Of a stretch of DNA of 64,000 nucleotides, positions 10,331 through 23,479 are shown piece by piece; positions within the stretch are counted from its first letter, which is position 1, and every line of letters starts with the position of its first letter. The notes below the pieces were generated by a model. That model was given only the letters and a program-made list of their open reading frames with translations, was not told the DNA's origin and ran no database searches. A program made the translations under genes and the position numbers. Origin of the DNA: Parietaria judaica (taxonomy: Eukaryota > Streptophyta > Magnoliopsida > Rosales > Urticaceae); assembly GCA_954871525.1 (NCBI GenBank), contig OX940860.1:57028724-57092723 (forward strand), in the 5' to 3' direction.

Positions 10331-10700
10331 CATATGGAGGAGGGACCCATAGGCGATACCAGGAATCGGAGAGAGGGTGGCTCAAAACTTATAACGTAGT
10401 TTATACAAAAGTTGTGGGGGCTTAACATGAACTTGGGTATTACGGTTTAAAAAATTATAGGGGCGGCTTAAGTCCCTGTGGCCACCCCCTAGTTCCGCCT
10501 GGAGGGACCCAATACCATAAGTAATTACATAAGTAATTGTGTAGTTACATGCATCCGCACACAATCACTGACTATATATTATATATTATATACTCGCACA
10601 CAATCGTTGACTATATACATTATTGACTAATATGAGTATATGAATCTCACATGAAACATAAATTGCAGCTCAATGTTGCTCTACTCTTTACTCAGCGAAC
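10331..10700. other. 5' flank of the PhzF-like gene
   Basis: Contains a transposon-like scrap (GGGGCGGCTTAAGTCCC, about 10460-10477) and a short duplicated CGCACACAATC(A/G)(C/T)TGACTATAT at about 10555-10610. No clear TATA box can be placed with confidence; AT-rich TATATTATATAT at 10570-10595 is a weak candidate. Confidence 0.4.
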
Positions 10701-13700
10701 ATGGCGAAGCATCCAGTCCAATACTCTCTGGTATATATATACACACATACATTGTATAATAGTCATTGAATATATTGTTTAATGTGTTTGTAAAGCAATG
10801 ACGAACTGAGTTGAGATCCAGGTCGATGCGTTCACTGACTCGGCGTTCAAGGGAAACCCGGCTGCGGTTTGCTTTCTCGAGGAAGCTAAAGATGATCAGT
10901 GGCTGCGATCCGTCACCACCGAGTTCAACACCCCCATAACGTGTTTCGTCACTCGACTAGAGCCGGATCCGAACAGTACTTACTCTCCGATTCCGAGATT
11001 TGGTCTTAGATGGTTCCTTCCTGCAATAGTTGAAGTATGATTCCGAATCTCTTTTTTTTTTTTTTTTTTTTGTTCGAGAAACAAAAATGAAATCTGAAAG
11101 CGAATGCCCAGATCCGTTCTTCTTTTAAACTCTCTCTCTCTCTATATATATAAATATATTTATATATATATATTAATATATTTATATATATATATAGACT
11201 TTCTGAAATTAGCTAGCAAGTAGTTACTTAACTTATATGGTATTGGACTATTGGTAATAATAAGTTGTGTTGTATTTGTCCTTTTTAATTCTAAATTATA
11301 GCCTCGTTATATTCTTAACCGGCGGTAGCAATCCATTTAGTTAAGGGATATTAGCGGCATTAATATCTAAGTTACGATCACCAAGAACGGCATCCATCCA
11401 ATGTAAAAAAATTAACGGTAATATACTACAATTTACTTAATTCTCACTTTAGAGGGTTGATCAGATTTTTCATTCATTTTATTTGGACTTCTATTAGGCA
11501 AACGCTACTTAAGAGTTGTTTGACTTCTGTGTGGCCTAGCCCCGTGACATTTTATTTTATTTCTTAATTTTTAAAAATTTAATTTAAATAATTTTTTAAC
11601 ATTATTTTTGTATTTTTTAATATAAAATTATTAATTATTTTAAAGAAAAATTTGTAGAACTCTAGAAAAATGATACATACACATAAATTCATATCTAGAA
11701 GTTCTCGATTGAGATTTTTCAAATATAAAAATATTTTATTTTTAATAAAAATAATATAGTACATTTTATTGTAATATTAAAATTTCATTTTTTTTTTCTT
11801 TTGATTTAAGGTAATTAAAACTATTAAATGAGTATAAACATAATTAAAATAAGTAAAGTAAAAGTTACCTGAAAACTATTATACAAGTTTAAAATAATTA
11901 AAACAAGTAAAATATAATAGTTAGCACTTAAAAACTAAAAAGAATGTCATTAGGCGTGTAAAACAAGATAAATGTTATAATAGGACACAAAATAATTAAT
12001 GACTTATTTGGTATTGGTCAAAAGACTTAGACCCTACTAATTTTTTTAAAATGATTAGAAAACTTAGTAATTAAAATTTATAGAGTATTCGGCTTAATGA
12101 CTCTTCAGTGCCGGTTCTCAATTTGAATCCGAATAACGGCAACCTAATGCGATCACATTGGACATAATAGCTTATTTTATGGACTCATACCCTAGTTTTA
12201 GATTTTGAGGGTGTTCGGTAACAAGGCTTTGGTTCATAGATTTAGTTTTGTGGGTTTTTTTTTTTTTCACTCCTTTCATATATGTAATTTATTTTGCCTT
12301 AGATTTTCTCCCTTATGTTTGCTTATTTAGAGCACTTGCAACCAAGATTCAAATACTTAGTACTAGCTTACAAACGTGACAAAAATTCACATCGTGATAA
12401 TGCACCTAAATAATTAGACTAGCTAACTAACCAAAAACCAGATTCTAATTTGATTTTTTCCGAAATCTGAGTATAACCCAAACTAGAAATTTTTGGTTTT
12501 AAAAGAAAAAAACAAAAAACCATAAAATTTTAATTCAATTTTTCTTTTTTTTGGAATCTTGATTTCTTATTATTACATTTAACGACTCATATTGACATTT
12601 ATAAGATCTAAATACTCGGAATCCAAGTTTTATTATTTTCTAAAAAATCCTGATGGAAAACTTCTATTTCCATGTTTATGTTGTATACCAAATTTTAAGA
12701 TGGATGGAAAATAAAGTTAACCGTCCAAAGTAAGGTTCGGTACTATTGTCCCTTGTGTTTTAGGTTGAGTACATTTCGTCCTTGTTGACCATAATTTGAC
12801 TACTATTATTGCTTCTATCCCTTTTATTTATAATGTGAAAAACATGTGACAAAATGATATCCTGTCAAATCTTATTCTTGTTTTTGTGTTCTGGCTCCTC
12901 TTTCGGCAACAGGTTGACCTTTGCGGCCACGGAACCCTAGCAACTGCACACGCCATCTTCAAATGTGAAGAAATAGACTATGACACAATCGAATTCATCA
13001 CTCGTTCCGGAGTTCTAACGGTAAAAAGAGTTCACGACAATTCGAATACTCAAAATGGCAAAACGCATGAAGGCTTCTTCATAGAAATGAACTTACCTAC
13101 CGACACAAGCAATGAGTTTATCTCCGATGTCGACTCTTTGCTCATAAGGAAGGCATTGGGAGAAGAAATTCCCATCGTTTCCATAAGAAGAACCGCCACA
13201 GACAAAATCATTGTAAGGGTTTCAAATTTTAATTCACTTTCACGATCAATGCATTTATTATTAACGGTCTATTTTTTTTTTTTCATTTCCAATTAGTTAT
13301 TGAAAAATCCAAGTTATAACCGGTGGCGGTCCCAAATCCTAATTTATCTAATTTTACAAAAATGAAATGAAAAAATTTTAAATTATTGTTTCCAAATCCG
13401 CTTTCACTTAATTATAAACAATATTAATCAAGATTGTTACATTTTCTTTCCAGGTTGTCTTGCCATCAGCAAAATGTGTGGTAAATCTGAAGCCAGACTT
13501 TAATGCAATGGAGAAATGCCCAGGAGTAGGAATAGGCGTCACTGCGATTTCTCCACCGGGGAGCGGCTTCGATTTTCAGAGCAGGTTTTTTGCCCCAAAG
13601 GTCAAAGTCAACGAGGTATATAATTGAGTTAAACATGACATGCAATTTCTTTGTTTAAAGGTCATCAAAAATAAGAAATTAAGTGAAATGTTGGATGTTT

Positions 13701-14421
13701 TTAGGACCAAGTTTGTGGGAGTGCACATTGTGCTTTGGCACTTTATTGGAGCAAGGAGTTGGGCAAGTCTGATCTTGTTGCATATCAGGTTAATGTACTC
13801 CCTATAATCCCAACATTGCCTAATATTTACATTAATTATATTTAATATTATATGTGTATATATATAAATAATAAAATTTATATGAAATACTCATTTTGTA
13901 CAAACCTTTATTAAAATTATCCATTTTACATTTACAAAATAGGTAGTTTTTTAAAAATATTTTTATCTAGAAATAAACTATTAACAGAGTACGTTTTTTG
14001 TTTCCGCACTTCGATAAAATAAATCTATAACAACAGTTTAGTATTTCCGGCTAAGATACCTATACCAATTTATTTCCATGTATCTTTCTCACCACTTAAA
14101 TCACTCTCGCTCTCTCTCATGGGAAATGGGATACACGATAATAAATTGATAAATGTATTGCATCCGAAATACTAAATTATTGATAGAAATCGATTTTAAT
14201 AAAACGTACCAAACTCGCATAAACGCAGTTTATGAAAAACGAATTCGTATAATAAATTAGGATGGGTATAATCTATTTATTGTGATTATAAATTAGTTTT
14301 AACAAATACACAGGCATCACCAAGAGGAGGAGTGGTGAAGCTTCACCTGGATGAAGCAAATCAAAGGGTGTTTTTGCAAGGAAAGGCATGTACTGTGATG
14401 GAAGGGACTATCTTGGTGTGA
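10701..14421 (+). CDS. PhzF-like (phenazine biosynthesis-like domain) protein, six exons
   Basis: Exons are 10701-10730, 10822-11034, 12913-13212, 13454-13615, 13705-13788 and 14314-14421. All introns are GT-AG and fall between codons; the product is 298 residues, the usual length for the family. Family landmarks appear in order: VDAFTDSAFKGNPAAVCFLEE (11-31), LRWFLP (72-77), LCGHGTLATAHA (84-95), CGSAHCALALYW (239-250) and SPRGGVVK (265-272). The fold is the two-lobed PhzF/diaminopimelate-epimerase type; bacterial PhzF isomerises a phenazine precursor, while plant members have no settled substrate. The family's S-E-T segment, which carries the catalytic Glu of PhzF, reads P-I-T here (48-50), so isomerase activity may be lost. 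No signal peptide, so probably cytosolic. Start chosen because the first exon gives the typical short N-terminal strand MAKHPVQYSL. Confidence 0.9.
11035..12912 (+). other. Intron 2 of the PhzF-like gene (1.88 kb)
   Basis: Bounded by GAA|GTATGA and CGGCAACAG|GTTGAC. AT-rich, with a T-run at about 11048-11071 and a TATA repeat at 11140-11195. No other gene or complete transposon is recognised in it. It is far longer than the other four introns (91, 241, 89 and 525 bp), so it may hold an old insertion. Confidence 0.8.
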
Positions 14422-14585
14422 ATTTGCAAAGAAAAGAAAAAAAAAATAGTTCCACAATTAAGAAGCTCACTAAAATGGGGCCTCTATCCAGTTATTTTAA
14501 TGAATAAGAAATATCGACATTATGTATTTAATATAAGTTTCATTTCCAAAGGCATTGTAATGACCAATAATTCATAAACATGTTT

Positions 14586-14696
14586 TGTTGTAAAACTCAT
14601 TGTTTTTGCACCTATTACTGTAGAGTGTGGTAAGAAATAATGAAGGTAAGTGAATGAATGAGTCATGTGAAATTGTATGAAGATCAAATCAATATA
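14586..14696 (-). mobile_element. LTR fragment of copia element B (left copy), cut by element A1
   Basis: The first 110 bp (TGTTGTAAAACTC onward) match the start of the complete LTR at 24287-24580, including TTGTTGTAAAACTCA and AATGAAGGTAA(G/A)TGAATGAATG. Similarity stops where the A1 LTR begins at 14697. It lies about 165 bp past the stop codon of the PhzF-like gene and may fall in its 3' untranslated region. Orientation is taken from the gag of B, which reads on the minus strand. Confidence 0.7.
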
Positions 14697-16648
14697 TGTT
14701 GGACATGTGTGTCTTTAAACAAGATATTTTATCCATTTGTAAAAGATTATGACAAGTCGTTAAATAAAGATGATACTTATTATGATGATCTTATTATAGT
14801 TTCTGGTAGAGTAAAATAGAATGTTTGATCCTTAGCTCATAAAGGATGCAATTATGTTATTATTATCACAACAGAGTCAATGTGAGGAAGAATTAATAAT
14901 CATAATAAATGAACTTAAAATGTCCGTGACCTGATTAACTGGGTGGGAACTCCTTAATCGTATAAGGTCATTAATGTGACTAAGTGACAATCCTATTCTG
15001 GATTTTGTGTGTGTCACACTCACTAGAAGTGCATTAAGTATGAAGTGTCTTCATACTGGACTGGACCTGACTTAAACTCCGGAAGTTATCATATAAGACC
15101 GTCACTGATAACTTGGAGTTGAGTCACTAGTAGATGATCAAATGGATATCCGATCTAAGTCTTGAGTGATCTTGAGTCTGAGCTGCTGGCTTGATTGTTC
15201 TTTGATTTAACCGTTAAAGAACACAATATATTACCGTTGTTCCGTTCCCAACACTATTATTTTGGGAACATGATAGTCAGCAGTAAGGGTAGCTTGGTCA
15301 TAGACATGGGCATCACACAGCTCTCTTCAGAGTCATGATGATTCCCTTGATTGTCGGTGGTGAGAAGTGAGAGGTACCCGTGCGCAACTTATGAATCGAA
15401 ACCATAAGTGGGTTACTCATAATATTACTGACTGAGTCAAGGATGAAAATGCAATGAGGGGCATAACGGTAGAAACCGCCTGCTCATGTGTGGATCATCA
15501 AGTGAAAGATCAATAACCCGAATTTGATTGTATCAATGGACACCTTGTTGTATTTAAGGGAAGAATATATACTATATCACTAAAGAGTGCAGCCTCGGGT
15601 TTATAGTGGAGTAACACCGAGGTTTGACGAACACCCTAGCAGTTCGTTGGAGCTTAAGTGATACCGCTCCATGGTCCCCAGGATAGCTCTGTAACGGATG
15701 ATACGTACGTGATAAAAACATTTTGAAATTTTTTTAAGATCATTTGGCTAGACTCATAAAACTGAAGTCTGTGACAGACATCAGATAGTTTTATCAGTAG
15801 CGTGGCAAAAGTACCATATCTTGGTAACCGAAATCAACTAACAAAATAAAGTAGAATTTGGATTTTTGTCAACACGAAAGTTGTTAGAAATTAAATTCTA
15901 AGAAACTTTGCTTTTAGAACCGAGTCATTTCGACGTACGATTTGTGATTTAGAGAATTTCTAAGTTTGTGATCGTTTCGGTAAACTATGAAATTAAATCA
16001 CATGTCATGAATTTAAATGATGGTGTGAGACCATGACATTTGAATGTGTGATATTGGGATCAGAGAATATTAATATGATTTAATTATTCGAATTTAATTC
16101 TTAATATTTTATTAATAATTAATCAATAATTAATAGATTTATATTAATATGTAAATAATACATATTTATATATATTATAAGTGTAGAAATCGAATTATGC
16201 TTTGGAATGTGGAACCATATACATTTGAATGGATAGACTTTGGTCTTTTCATTATTGCGGCAAAAGTACCAAATGTTTTGGTATTTGAGAGAAACCCTAA
16301 AATCATTTTAATCCATTGGATCGGTTATGATTGAATATCAACCGTTGGATTAGGATATTGATATCTTCAAAATTAATAACTTGGTGACCTAGTTTTGATT
16401 TTTGAATTTAGCTAATTAATTATATCCGTTAGATAGGTCTAAGATTTAATCTTTACCGTCGTATTGGAAATTAATTAATTATATATATATATATATATAA
16501 TATATTAATTTCGAATTATGTTTTTGGATAAATTCGAATTTGAATTTTATTAAATCTTTTAATATTTGATTTTATCCTAAACTAATTTGATCCATTAGAT
16601 CTGTTTAAAGATTTATCTCAACCGTTGGATCTAGATAATTAGAATTAG

Positions 16649-16715
<67 letters not shown>

Positions 16716-17495
16716 CAAATTTTATGAAGATAAGAAGATAAGATTGGATTTTTGATTTTATCCAAATCTTTCTTATTTAATTAAATCTCTAATTAATTAT
16801 ATCCATTGGATTTAGATAAGATTAAATCTGGACCATTGGATTGAGATAATTAATTATATTTAATATATCAAATTCGAAAATTAGGGAGGGAATTTCTCCA
16901 ATTCGGTTACGGTTTGAGCCTATAAATAGGAGGCTCATTCTACACTTTTTTCACACCTTTCCCTAGAGAAAAATTCGAACTCTCCCTCTCTTTCAGGGTC
17001 TGCGAATTTTCTCTCTGATCTCTCTTTCTGGTTCGGCTTAAGAGACTTAGTTCTCCGGAAGCTTAAAAACAACCATCAGTTTAAATTTTCTGACGGAGTC
17101 CTGCCGGCGAAGCCCACGCTTCGGTATGAGGAATCCAGGAGAATATCTCGGAAGATCACAAGAGTTTCCCTCAGCACCGGCGGAGCCCTGTCCGATTCAG
17201 AACGCGCAGCCGGAAGTCGTCAATAGAGGTACGGCCTTTTGCATTGGGTTAATAAATGCAACCATTTACTGCTTTCTATTTATTTTCTATAATGACTAGA
17301 TTATTAATAATGATTTATGAATATTAAATTACATAATATTTATCAGATCTTGTGATATGGTTATTATCCGATATCCGGACCGTTGAAGGGATAACAAGTT
17401 TTTCCGGTTTAATTTTTTTTTTTAAATGTTACCCGGACGGTTCGGAGGTACATTTTGTTATAATTTACACGGAATTTGAGACGTGATTAACAACA
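14697..17495 (+). mobile_element. 5' LTR of retrotransposon A1 (family A), 2.8 kb
   Basis: Runs from TGTTGGACATGTGTG to GATTAACAACA and is followed two bases later by a tRNA-Met-type primer site. It is colinear with both LTRs of the complete element A2. It contains the palindrome AGTATGAAGTGTCTTCATACT (15037-15057), hairpin-like GTTCCCAA...TTGGGAAC, repeated ACCGTTGGAT motifs, AT microsatellites at 16480-16499 and 16653-16712, and the promoter CCTATAAATAGG (about 16919-16930). The AT runs explain most of its extra length over the A2 LTRs. Confidence 0.9.
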
Positions 17496-18998
17496 ATTGG
17501 TGTCAGAGCCATGGTTCAAGGATAAATAATTACGTAATTTAATTAACGGCTTGAAGAACGAATTATTTGATGAATAAAATTAATTATTTAAAATTGAAAT
17601 TTTTAAAATTTCTAGATATTTTAAATATTAATTTAAAATAAGAAAATTACCCGACCCGAAAAATTCGAACCGGGTAATGAGGCCGGGCTACATGGTGCAG
17701 CCCAGCCCGTGGTGGGCGCAAAAAGGGGCTGCCGCTGCAGCCCCAGGATTTGGGCGTCGCAGGCCCACGCCAGGGCCCCTCGGCCCGCGCAAAGGCACCT
17801 GTGCGAGCCTAGTGCGCGGGCCGCGCGCCTCGCTGCCTGGCAGCGTGGTGGGCTTGCAGGCCTAGCCCGAGGGCGCGCGCTGCCCTGGCCCGCTTGTGGG
17901 CTGACCCTGCCCATTGCACAGGCACGTGGGCCCGGGCCTAAGCCCTAGAAGGCCCACGTGCATTTTTTTAAAATAGGGCCGGAATTTTATTCCGACCAGG
18001 ATTCCCGTGAATTAAATATTTATTATTATTAATGAAATTAATATTTATGAATCAAAATTAATTATGTTTAATTAATTTAAATTAAAATATGGATGTTATT
18101 TCCGGATAAATAACATTGTCTTATATTTATAATTCATAAAATTAAATATGGATGTTATTTAATAATTAAATAACATTGTCTTATTTAATAAATTAAAATA
18201 TGGATGATAATATTCGAATAATAATAGCATTGTCTTATTTTAATATTTCGCATTAAAATATTTAATGATAATTCTTAGAGAATAAGTATCATTAACATAA
18301 GATTATAAATATTGATCATAGATATAATTTGTTATAACCTATTTTCATAACCCCCAAACAGAGTGCCTATGTTTAGATCATTATTAATATGTCTATATAT
18401 AATAGATATAAATAATAAAGAGTAAATGTATAAGTGTTTATTATTAGTCGAAAAAATTTCAACCGTACAATCTTGCCTAAGGAAGAGGGAATCAAAAGTG
18501 GGGCCGGTTTTACCATCCACTTCTGGGTGACCGGTTAGGACCCCTCCCATCGACCTGGAGAGTTTACGGATTGATCTATCACTACCAACGAAATGATAAA
18601 CACATTTCTAGGGCTAATTTAAAATTACGTGTCATAATAAATAAAGCCAAAATATAAAATTTTAATGTGTCATTAATAGACCGTTTATATAATAAGTTTT
18701 TATAACTTAGAGATTAAGAACGTTATTTCCTAAAAACAATGGCAAGCGTAGAATAAAACAAAGGTCTCCATTATTATTGTCACAACGTCTGCTGACCACA
18801 CCGCCTCGAGTCACCCTAGTGTGTCCATTCCCCAAAGAAGGTGTGCTTGTGGAAGGTTTGACACCGTGATAGTTCCAAAAGAATATGGGGACGGAGGAAT
18901 TTTGGAAATGGACCGCGAGTCACCCTAGTGTGACCATTCCCTAAGGACGACGTTTCCAAGAGGATACCGAGAATAAAAAATAATGGGTTAAGCTTGCA
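17496..18998 (+). mobile_element. A1 primer site and non-coding leader, truncated
   Basis: TGGTGTCAGAGCC (17498-17510) resembles the tRNA-Met primer site TGGTATCAGAGC. The leader then follows the A2 leader: a GC-rich block (17690-17950, CAGCCC and GGGCTGCCGCTGCAG), three serial stem-loop units (about 18085-18240) and two GAGTCACCCTAGTGTGNCCATTCCC motifs (about 18809 and 18916). Match to A2 ends near AAGCTTGCACGGAAGTTG at 18990-19000. The pol region and 3' LTR of A1 are absent; a minus-strand C element abuts instead. Confidence 0.8.
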
Positions 18999-21176
18999 CG
19001 GAAGTTGCTGTTAGTCGTATCTGCGTATCTAGATCTCAAAGATCTCCGCCGACTCCTAATTAATTAGAATTTCAGATAAAGTATACGGTTTGACCTTTAA
19101 AAATTATTTTCTGGGTTAGAGTCTCATACCAATAACCATGTCAAAGCCGTCTTGTAGAATATCAATTAAATTAATTGTCCCGATTGAGATGAATTAATTA
19201 TTTTAATTTTTCCAACGAATAGATTTTAATACCGAGCGACGAGTATAAGCAAATAAAAAAAACGTAATCATTAAACATCGAAAATCATGTACCTTTTTCT
19301 TGGAGGTTTCTTGACACGATTCTTGATTCTTGATTCTTGAAAAACTTCTGACTCCGATCTTTAGTGATTTGCGATTTTCTGTGGGGAAGAATATCCAAAA
19401 GCCTTCCGATGTATTCTCCGGGACTACGTCGCGGGGATGTGTGGGCTCCCACTGGATAAAACACTAAAACCCTAATCGAGAAACCCTGAGGGAATAAACC
19501 CTAGGGAAATCGAATAAAATCGAGAGAGAAAAAGAGAGAGAAATTTTGAAACTTCTCAATGAGAATGAGTGTGTCTTTTTGGTTTCAGGGTCTCTCTATT
19601 TATAGGAAAAACCCTAACCAACATAGAGAAAATCTCTCAACCAATTTGAGAGATTTACTCCAACCATTTTCGAGATATTCACTCAAAGATTTGATTTAAA
19701 TCAAATAAATAATAAATCCAAAATAAATCTTTTCTGAAAAAACTCTAAAAGATTTGATAAGATTCAAATCTTTATTTTTCAAGATTTAATTTATTGAAAT
19801 CGAAAACTATATATATATAATTCGATTTTCATTTTTCTCTTATTTAATATATATATGATATAAATACCTATATTTAATTTCTCTAATTTCGATTTAAATA
19901 ACAGTGTCAATTTTAGTCAAGGACTAAAAACTGTTATTATCATAAATATTAAACCGTAAGTCCGATGGACACGATTCAAAAAGATATCTGTATTAGAATT
20001 TAATTTCCCATATTCCTAGGAATGTCTTAGGATCAAATTCATACATATTTTTCAGTTTTAAATTGAATACCAAACTTTGGTACTTTTGCCACTATTTAGG
20101 GTAATCAGTAATTTGTGAATAGACTATCACAAATTAAACCCGATTAGAAATTATCCTATTCAAATGACACATTTCAATATTATTTGCGATGTCATCCTTA
20201 TGGAGCTACAAATGGGACTAATGGACGTACACACTCGAGCTACGGTAAAAGTGTAGGTTTTTACCAACCTCGATTACATTCCACTATAGCTCTCGGCTGA
20301 ACTCTCATGTGTGTATGATATTTATCTTCCTGAACATAGGTGTCCATTGATTTAATCAGATATGTGGTAAAATAGGTTTTTGTGTATTATGATACTCAAC
20401 AAGAGGGTATCGATGTTTCCGTACTACCCTCTTGATGACACCATCTTATTCTTATGATTAATACAAACCACTCACTCAGAAGATGATGAATCTAATGAGC
20501 TGATCATGAGTGCTTGTTTGTTTCCATACAAACACAATACGAATATCATAAAGATATTGTCCATATATGTCATTATGCAACTTATCTCGGTCAATCGTCT
20601 AATCTCAAAATAACGGTTGTAGGAGTACTAAATGTACTCTGTAACTATTATTTCAAAGATTATATAAACCGAACCGTATAAGTTCATAATGCTCATGACT
20701 TCAACCTACTCCTATCCGATCATCTAAGTGACTCTATCGTACTATCATCAGTGACGCTCTTAATTGATGATTTCTGATTTGAGTCTTGTCCGTCCAATAT
20801 GAAGACACTTCATACTTGATAAACTTAACAGTGCAAGGACCATACTATGATCCGATAATAGATCATCACATAATGTGATTAAGTTTATCAATGATCTTTC
20901 AAGCCTTGGAAATTCCCATTTCCAATCTAGATCATGGATCGTTTAAGTTTCTTAACCGTGATAGTCAAACCTCCTCACAATAGACTACTTGTGATGACTA
21001 AACACGATAGCAATTTAAAGAACTATGGATAAACATTCATTTTATATTGGCTATTTATAATCCGAAGATAAATATATGGGATAACTTTAATAAGCTTTGT
21101 TCATTCTTAGGTTCGACCATGATCTTATACAAGTGAGATTAACATCTGAATAGAGGGCATATAAAATATGTCCAAC
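18999..21176 (-). mobile_element. LTR of copia-like family C with primer site and short leader (minus strand)
   Basis: On the minus strand it begins TGTTGGACATATTTTATATG at 21176, preceded by a purine tract, and ends near 19143. It is followed by ATTGGTATGAGACTCTAACCC (about 19117-19137), a degraded tRNA-Met-type primer site, and about 120 bp of leader that stops at the A1 junction. The layout parallels family A: the GTATGAAGTGTCTTCATA palindrome (20796-20817), then AGCGTCACTGATGA, and a promoter CCTATAAATAGAG (about 19595-19606). Having a purine tract on one side and a primer site on the other means this LTR was shared by two tandem element bodies or is the product of recombination. Confidence 0.7.
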
Positions 21177-23018
21177 AAACTCCCACTTGCACTCTTAAGA
21201 AGAAGCATCGTTCCTATGAAACTTGTATATCCATCAAAGTTTTTCTCGAGAGCATATCTCTTACTTTGTTTATTAGGAATCAAGAGTAATCATATTAGCC
21301 ATAAATTTATTATGTTTTATGTCACCTATAATATTATTTGAAAGATTATATTCCTTGAAATTTTTTCCTTATTCGGTTTAAAGAGCTCCCACTTAAACGC
21401 TCAACGCACTATGGTGTTCGTTTATTGGTTCTGTATTTGCAACTTCGAATTTGCATGTATATCTATGAAGATACATTGAGCTCAGTTAAACTAGTGTCGA
21501 TGACATTGAATGTTTAAATACCGCAAAGTATCTGTGATTGAGTTAACTTGTTAATCATAACACTCGTATCACACTTTATATAAGGTAAGACATTTACCTA
21601 TGGATTCTATAATCCTAAATGCCTTATTATGACTTTAGTCATATGAATGCAACATTTGTGAATTGTAGCATTCAAATTCCTTTTTGTTATATATAACAAA
21701 ACAAAAAAAGAATCAAAATGTTTACTTATGTAAACGTTTTTTCAAGGGTTTATTAATTCATACGATGTTTCAATATTACGCTTACGCTGCGTACTATAAA
21801 CATAGTATTTCGTAAATTAATCATATCATGTCAAAAAATAATTGTACCGTATGGTAATTATTTATCAAACCTATAAAACCATAACAAAGTTGAGTTAATG
21901 ATAATCTGTAATGCAGGATCATTAACGTATACTCTTCTGCTTTAAGTTTTTCAGAAAACTTTCAAAGGCTTGTAAGATTTTAAAATTTACATTAATCCGA
22001 CACGGATTAAATCATCTTGTAAATTCTCTCATAAAATCTTTCCTTTATTAAAAATATAATCCTAAACTTATTCATATAGACAATGCTTGTAAATTATATC
22101 ATTCAGAGAGATATTTTACTTTTGTCCGCTATCGATTATTTGTCGATTTGGCATGAATAAGAGAATCTGGATAGATAGCATAGTAATCAAAGAGCTTAAA
22201 AGATTCTACACTATCTTTTCTCTCTTTTATTTAACAGGGAATCACCCGTGATTACTAATCTTGCTATCAAGGCATAACCCTTTGTCTATTCCACTCTTGC
22301 TTCTAATACTTCCGGTACTCTCAACCGTTCCACGAGTATTTTAGTTCTAAATGTGACTTTAGTTAACTATTTTGAATGTTTCCTGCTATCATAATGTAAA
22401 TAGAATTCTTCACGATTTTTTGAAGTTGAACGTATTTCGTTATACGTCTATCTTAGCAATTACTCGTAGTATTTGGTTCTGCCGACACGGCTCCCACTAC
22501 GTCTGAGTATTCAAAGTAACTCTAAACATTAAATGGTTTTATTTTGGATATCAAAAGATCTTTTAAAATCGTATTTGATTTTTAATGGATCAACAAACCA
22601 ATACTTCGTTTCCATAAATATAATAACTTCATTAATCAGTAATTATTTAACATCATTTTAATCGTTTATGTTTTTATTATCACATCGATTAATCATTCTT
22701 TCATATAATTGATGCATCAAGGTTTGCGGAATAAATGAGAAAAATTCTAATTTTTACCATTATTCTAGAAAATCACGAATGAAATAATCTTAACCAAAAA
22801 ATAAAAACATAGATTGTCTGAAACATTGATTAAACTTAAAAACATCCTTTCACTATGAGACGCTCGGGTCAATCTCTTCAAGAATCACTCCTTCGAAACT
22901 GTCTCTGAAACAAGAAAGATTTGAAACATATCTTAGTTTTTCTTTTGGAATCAAAGATTCACCAAAAAAAAAGGGCATAAATGTCCTTTATAGAAAATAT
23001 ATGTAAGTTAAGAAACAT
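21177..23018 (-). mobile_element. Non-coding body of element C between gag and LTR
   Basis: The end next to the LTR has the purine tract GAGTGCAAGTGGGAGTT (minus strand, 21177-21193). The remaining 1.8 kb is AT-rich with no protease, integrase or reverse transcriptase signature in any frame. It contains repeated CTCCCACT(T/A) segments on the plus strand (21185, 21385, 22490). I infer a large-scale loss or replacement of pol, as in non-autonomous elements. Confidence 0.6.
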
Positions 23019-23258
23019 CTAGGTGAGATACTCACCGGTTTCCGTATTCTTCTTTCTGAGCTTGGGACACTGGTTTTTCCAATGACCCTTCTCCTTGCAG
23101 TAGAAACATTTTCCAGTAATGTTCTCTTTCGAATTCTTCGATCTTTTCGAGAAGTCCTTTTTCTTTCCCTTCTGGTGCACTTTCTTCTTCTTCTTAGGAT
23201 TACCTGACCGAGAGTTTCCTTTCTGAAACGTAATATGCGCTTCGGATTTCTTAGTCAA
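23019..23258 (-). pseudogene. Copia gag C-terminal fragment with CCHC zinc knuckle (element C)
   Basis: A 79-codon frame ends at 23019. It contains a long Lys-rich stretch (residues 22-47) and the zinc knuckle CFYCKEKGHWKNQC (C-x2-C-x4-H-x4-C), the nucleic-acid-binding motif of retroviral-type Gag. The N-terminal capsid part of this gag is missing; the upstream sequence switches to gag of element B. Fragment only. Confidence 0.8.
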
Positions 23259-23261
23259 TCC

Positions 23262-23479
23262 CGAGATATTCTCGATTCATTTTTTAGACTTTCGTAAGGT
23301 GTCGACGAAGGAAGATTAAAGATCTTGCCTTGTCCGTCTTTGATGAGTCGTTCATCTCCTAGAGTGTCTCGAGAAGCTTCATTGAATCCAAATGCATCTC
23401 AATACCTACTGTCGAAGGCATGTAATTATTTCCACTAAATTCAAGAGGACTAAATCCAAGCTTCACAAGATTCGACATG
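23262..23479 (-). pseudogene. Copia gag N-terminal fragment (element B), with stop codons
   Basis: From ATG 23479 the minus strand reads MSNLVKLGFSPLEFSGNNYM, then EMHLDSMKLLETL, the opening of a UBN2/retrotransposon gag of copia elements that use a CGTTATCAGCACGA-type primer site. In-frame stops break it, and at about 23260 it joins the zinc-knuckle fragment of a different family. I read the join as a rearrangement breakpoint. Confidence 0.6.

Noticed and set aside
17498..17510. tRNA gene suggested by TGGTGTCAGAGCC
   Set aside because: It is a primer binding site complementary to a tRNA 3' end, directly after an LTR.
17633..17948. Frames on both strands in the GC-rich block of A1
   Set aside because: High GC removes stops by chance; the A2 counterpart (36144-36579) gives different, non-homologous peptides by indels.
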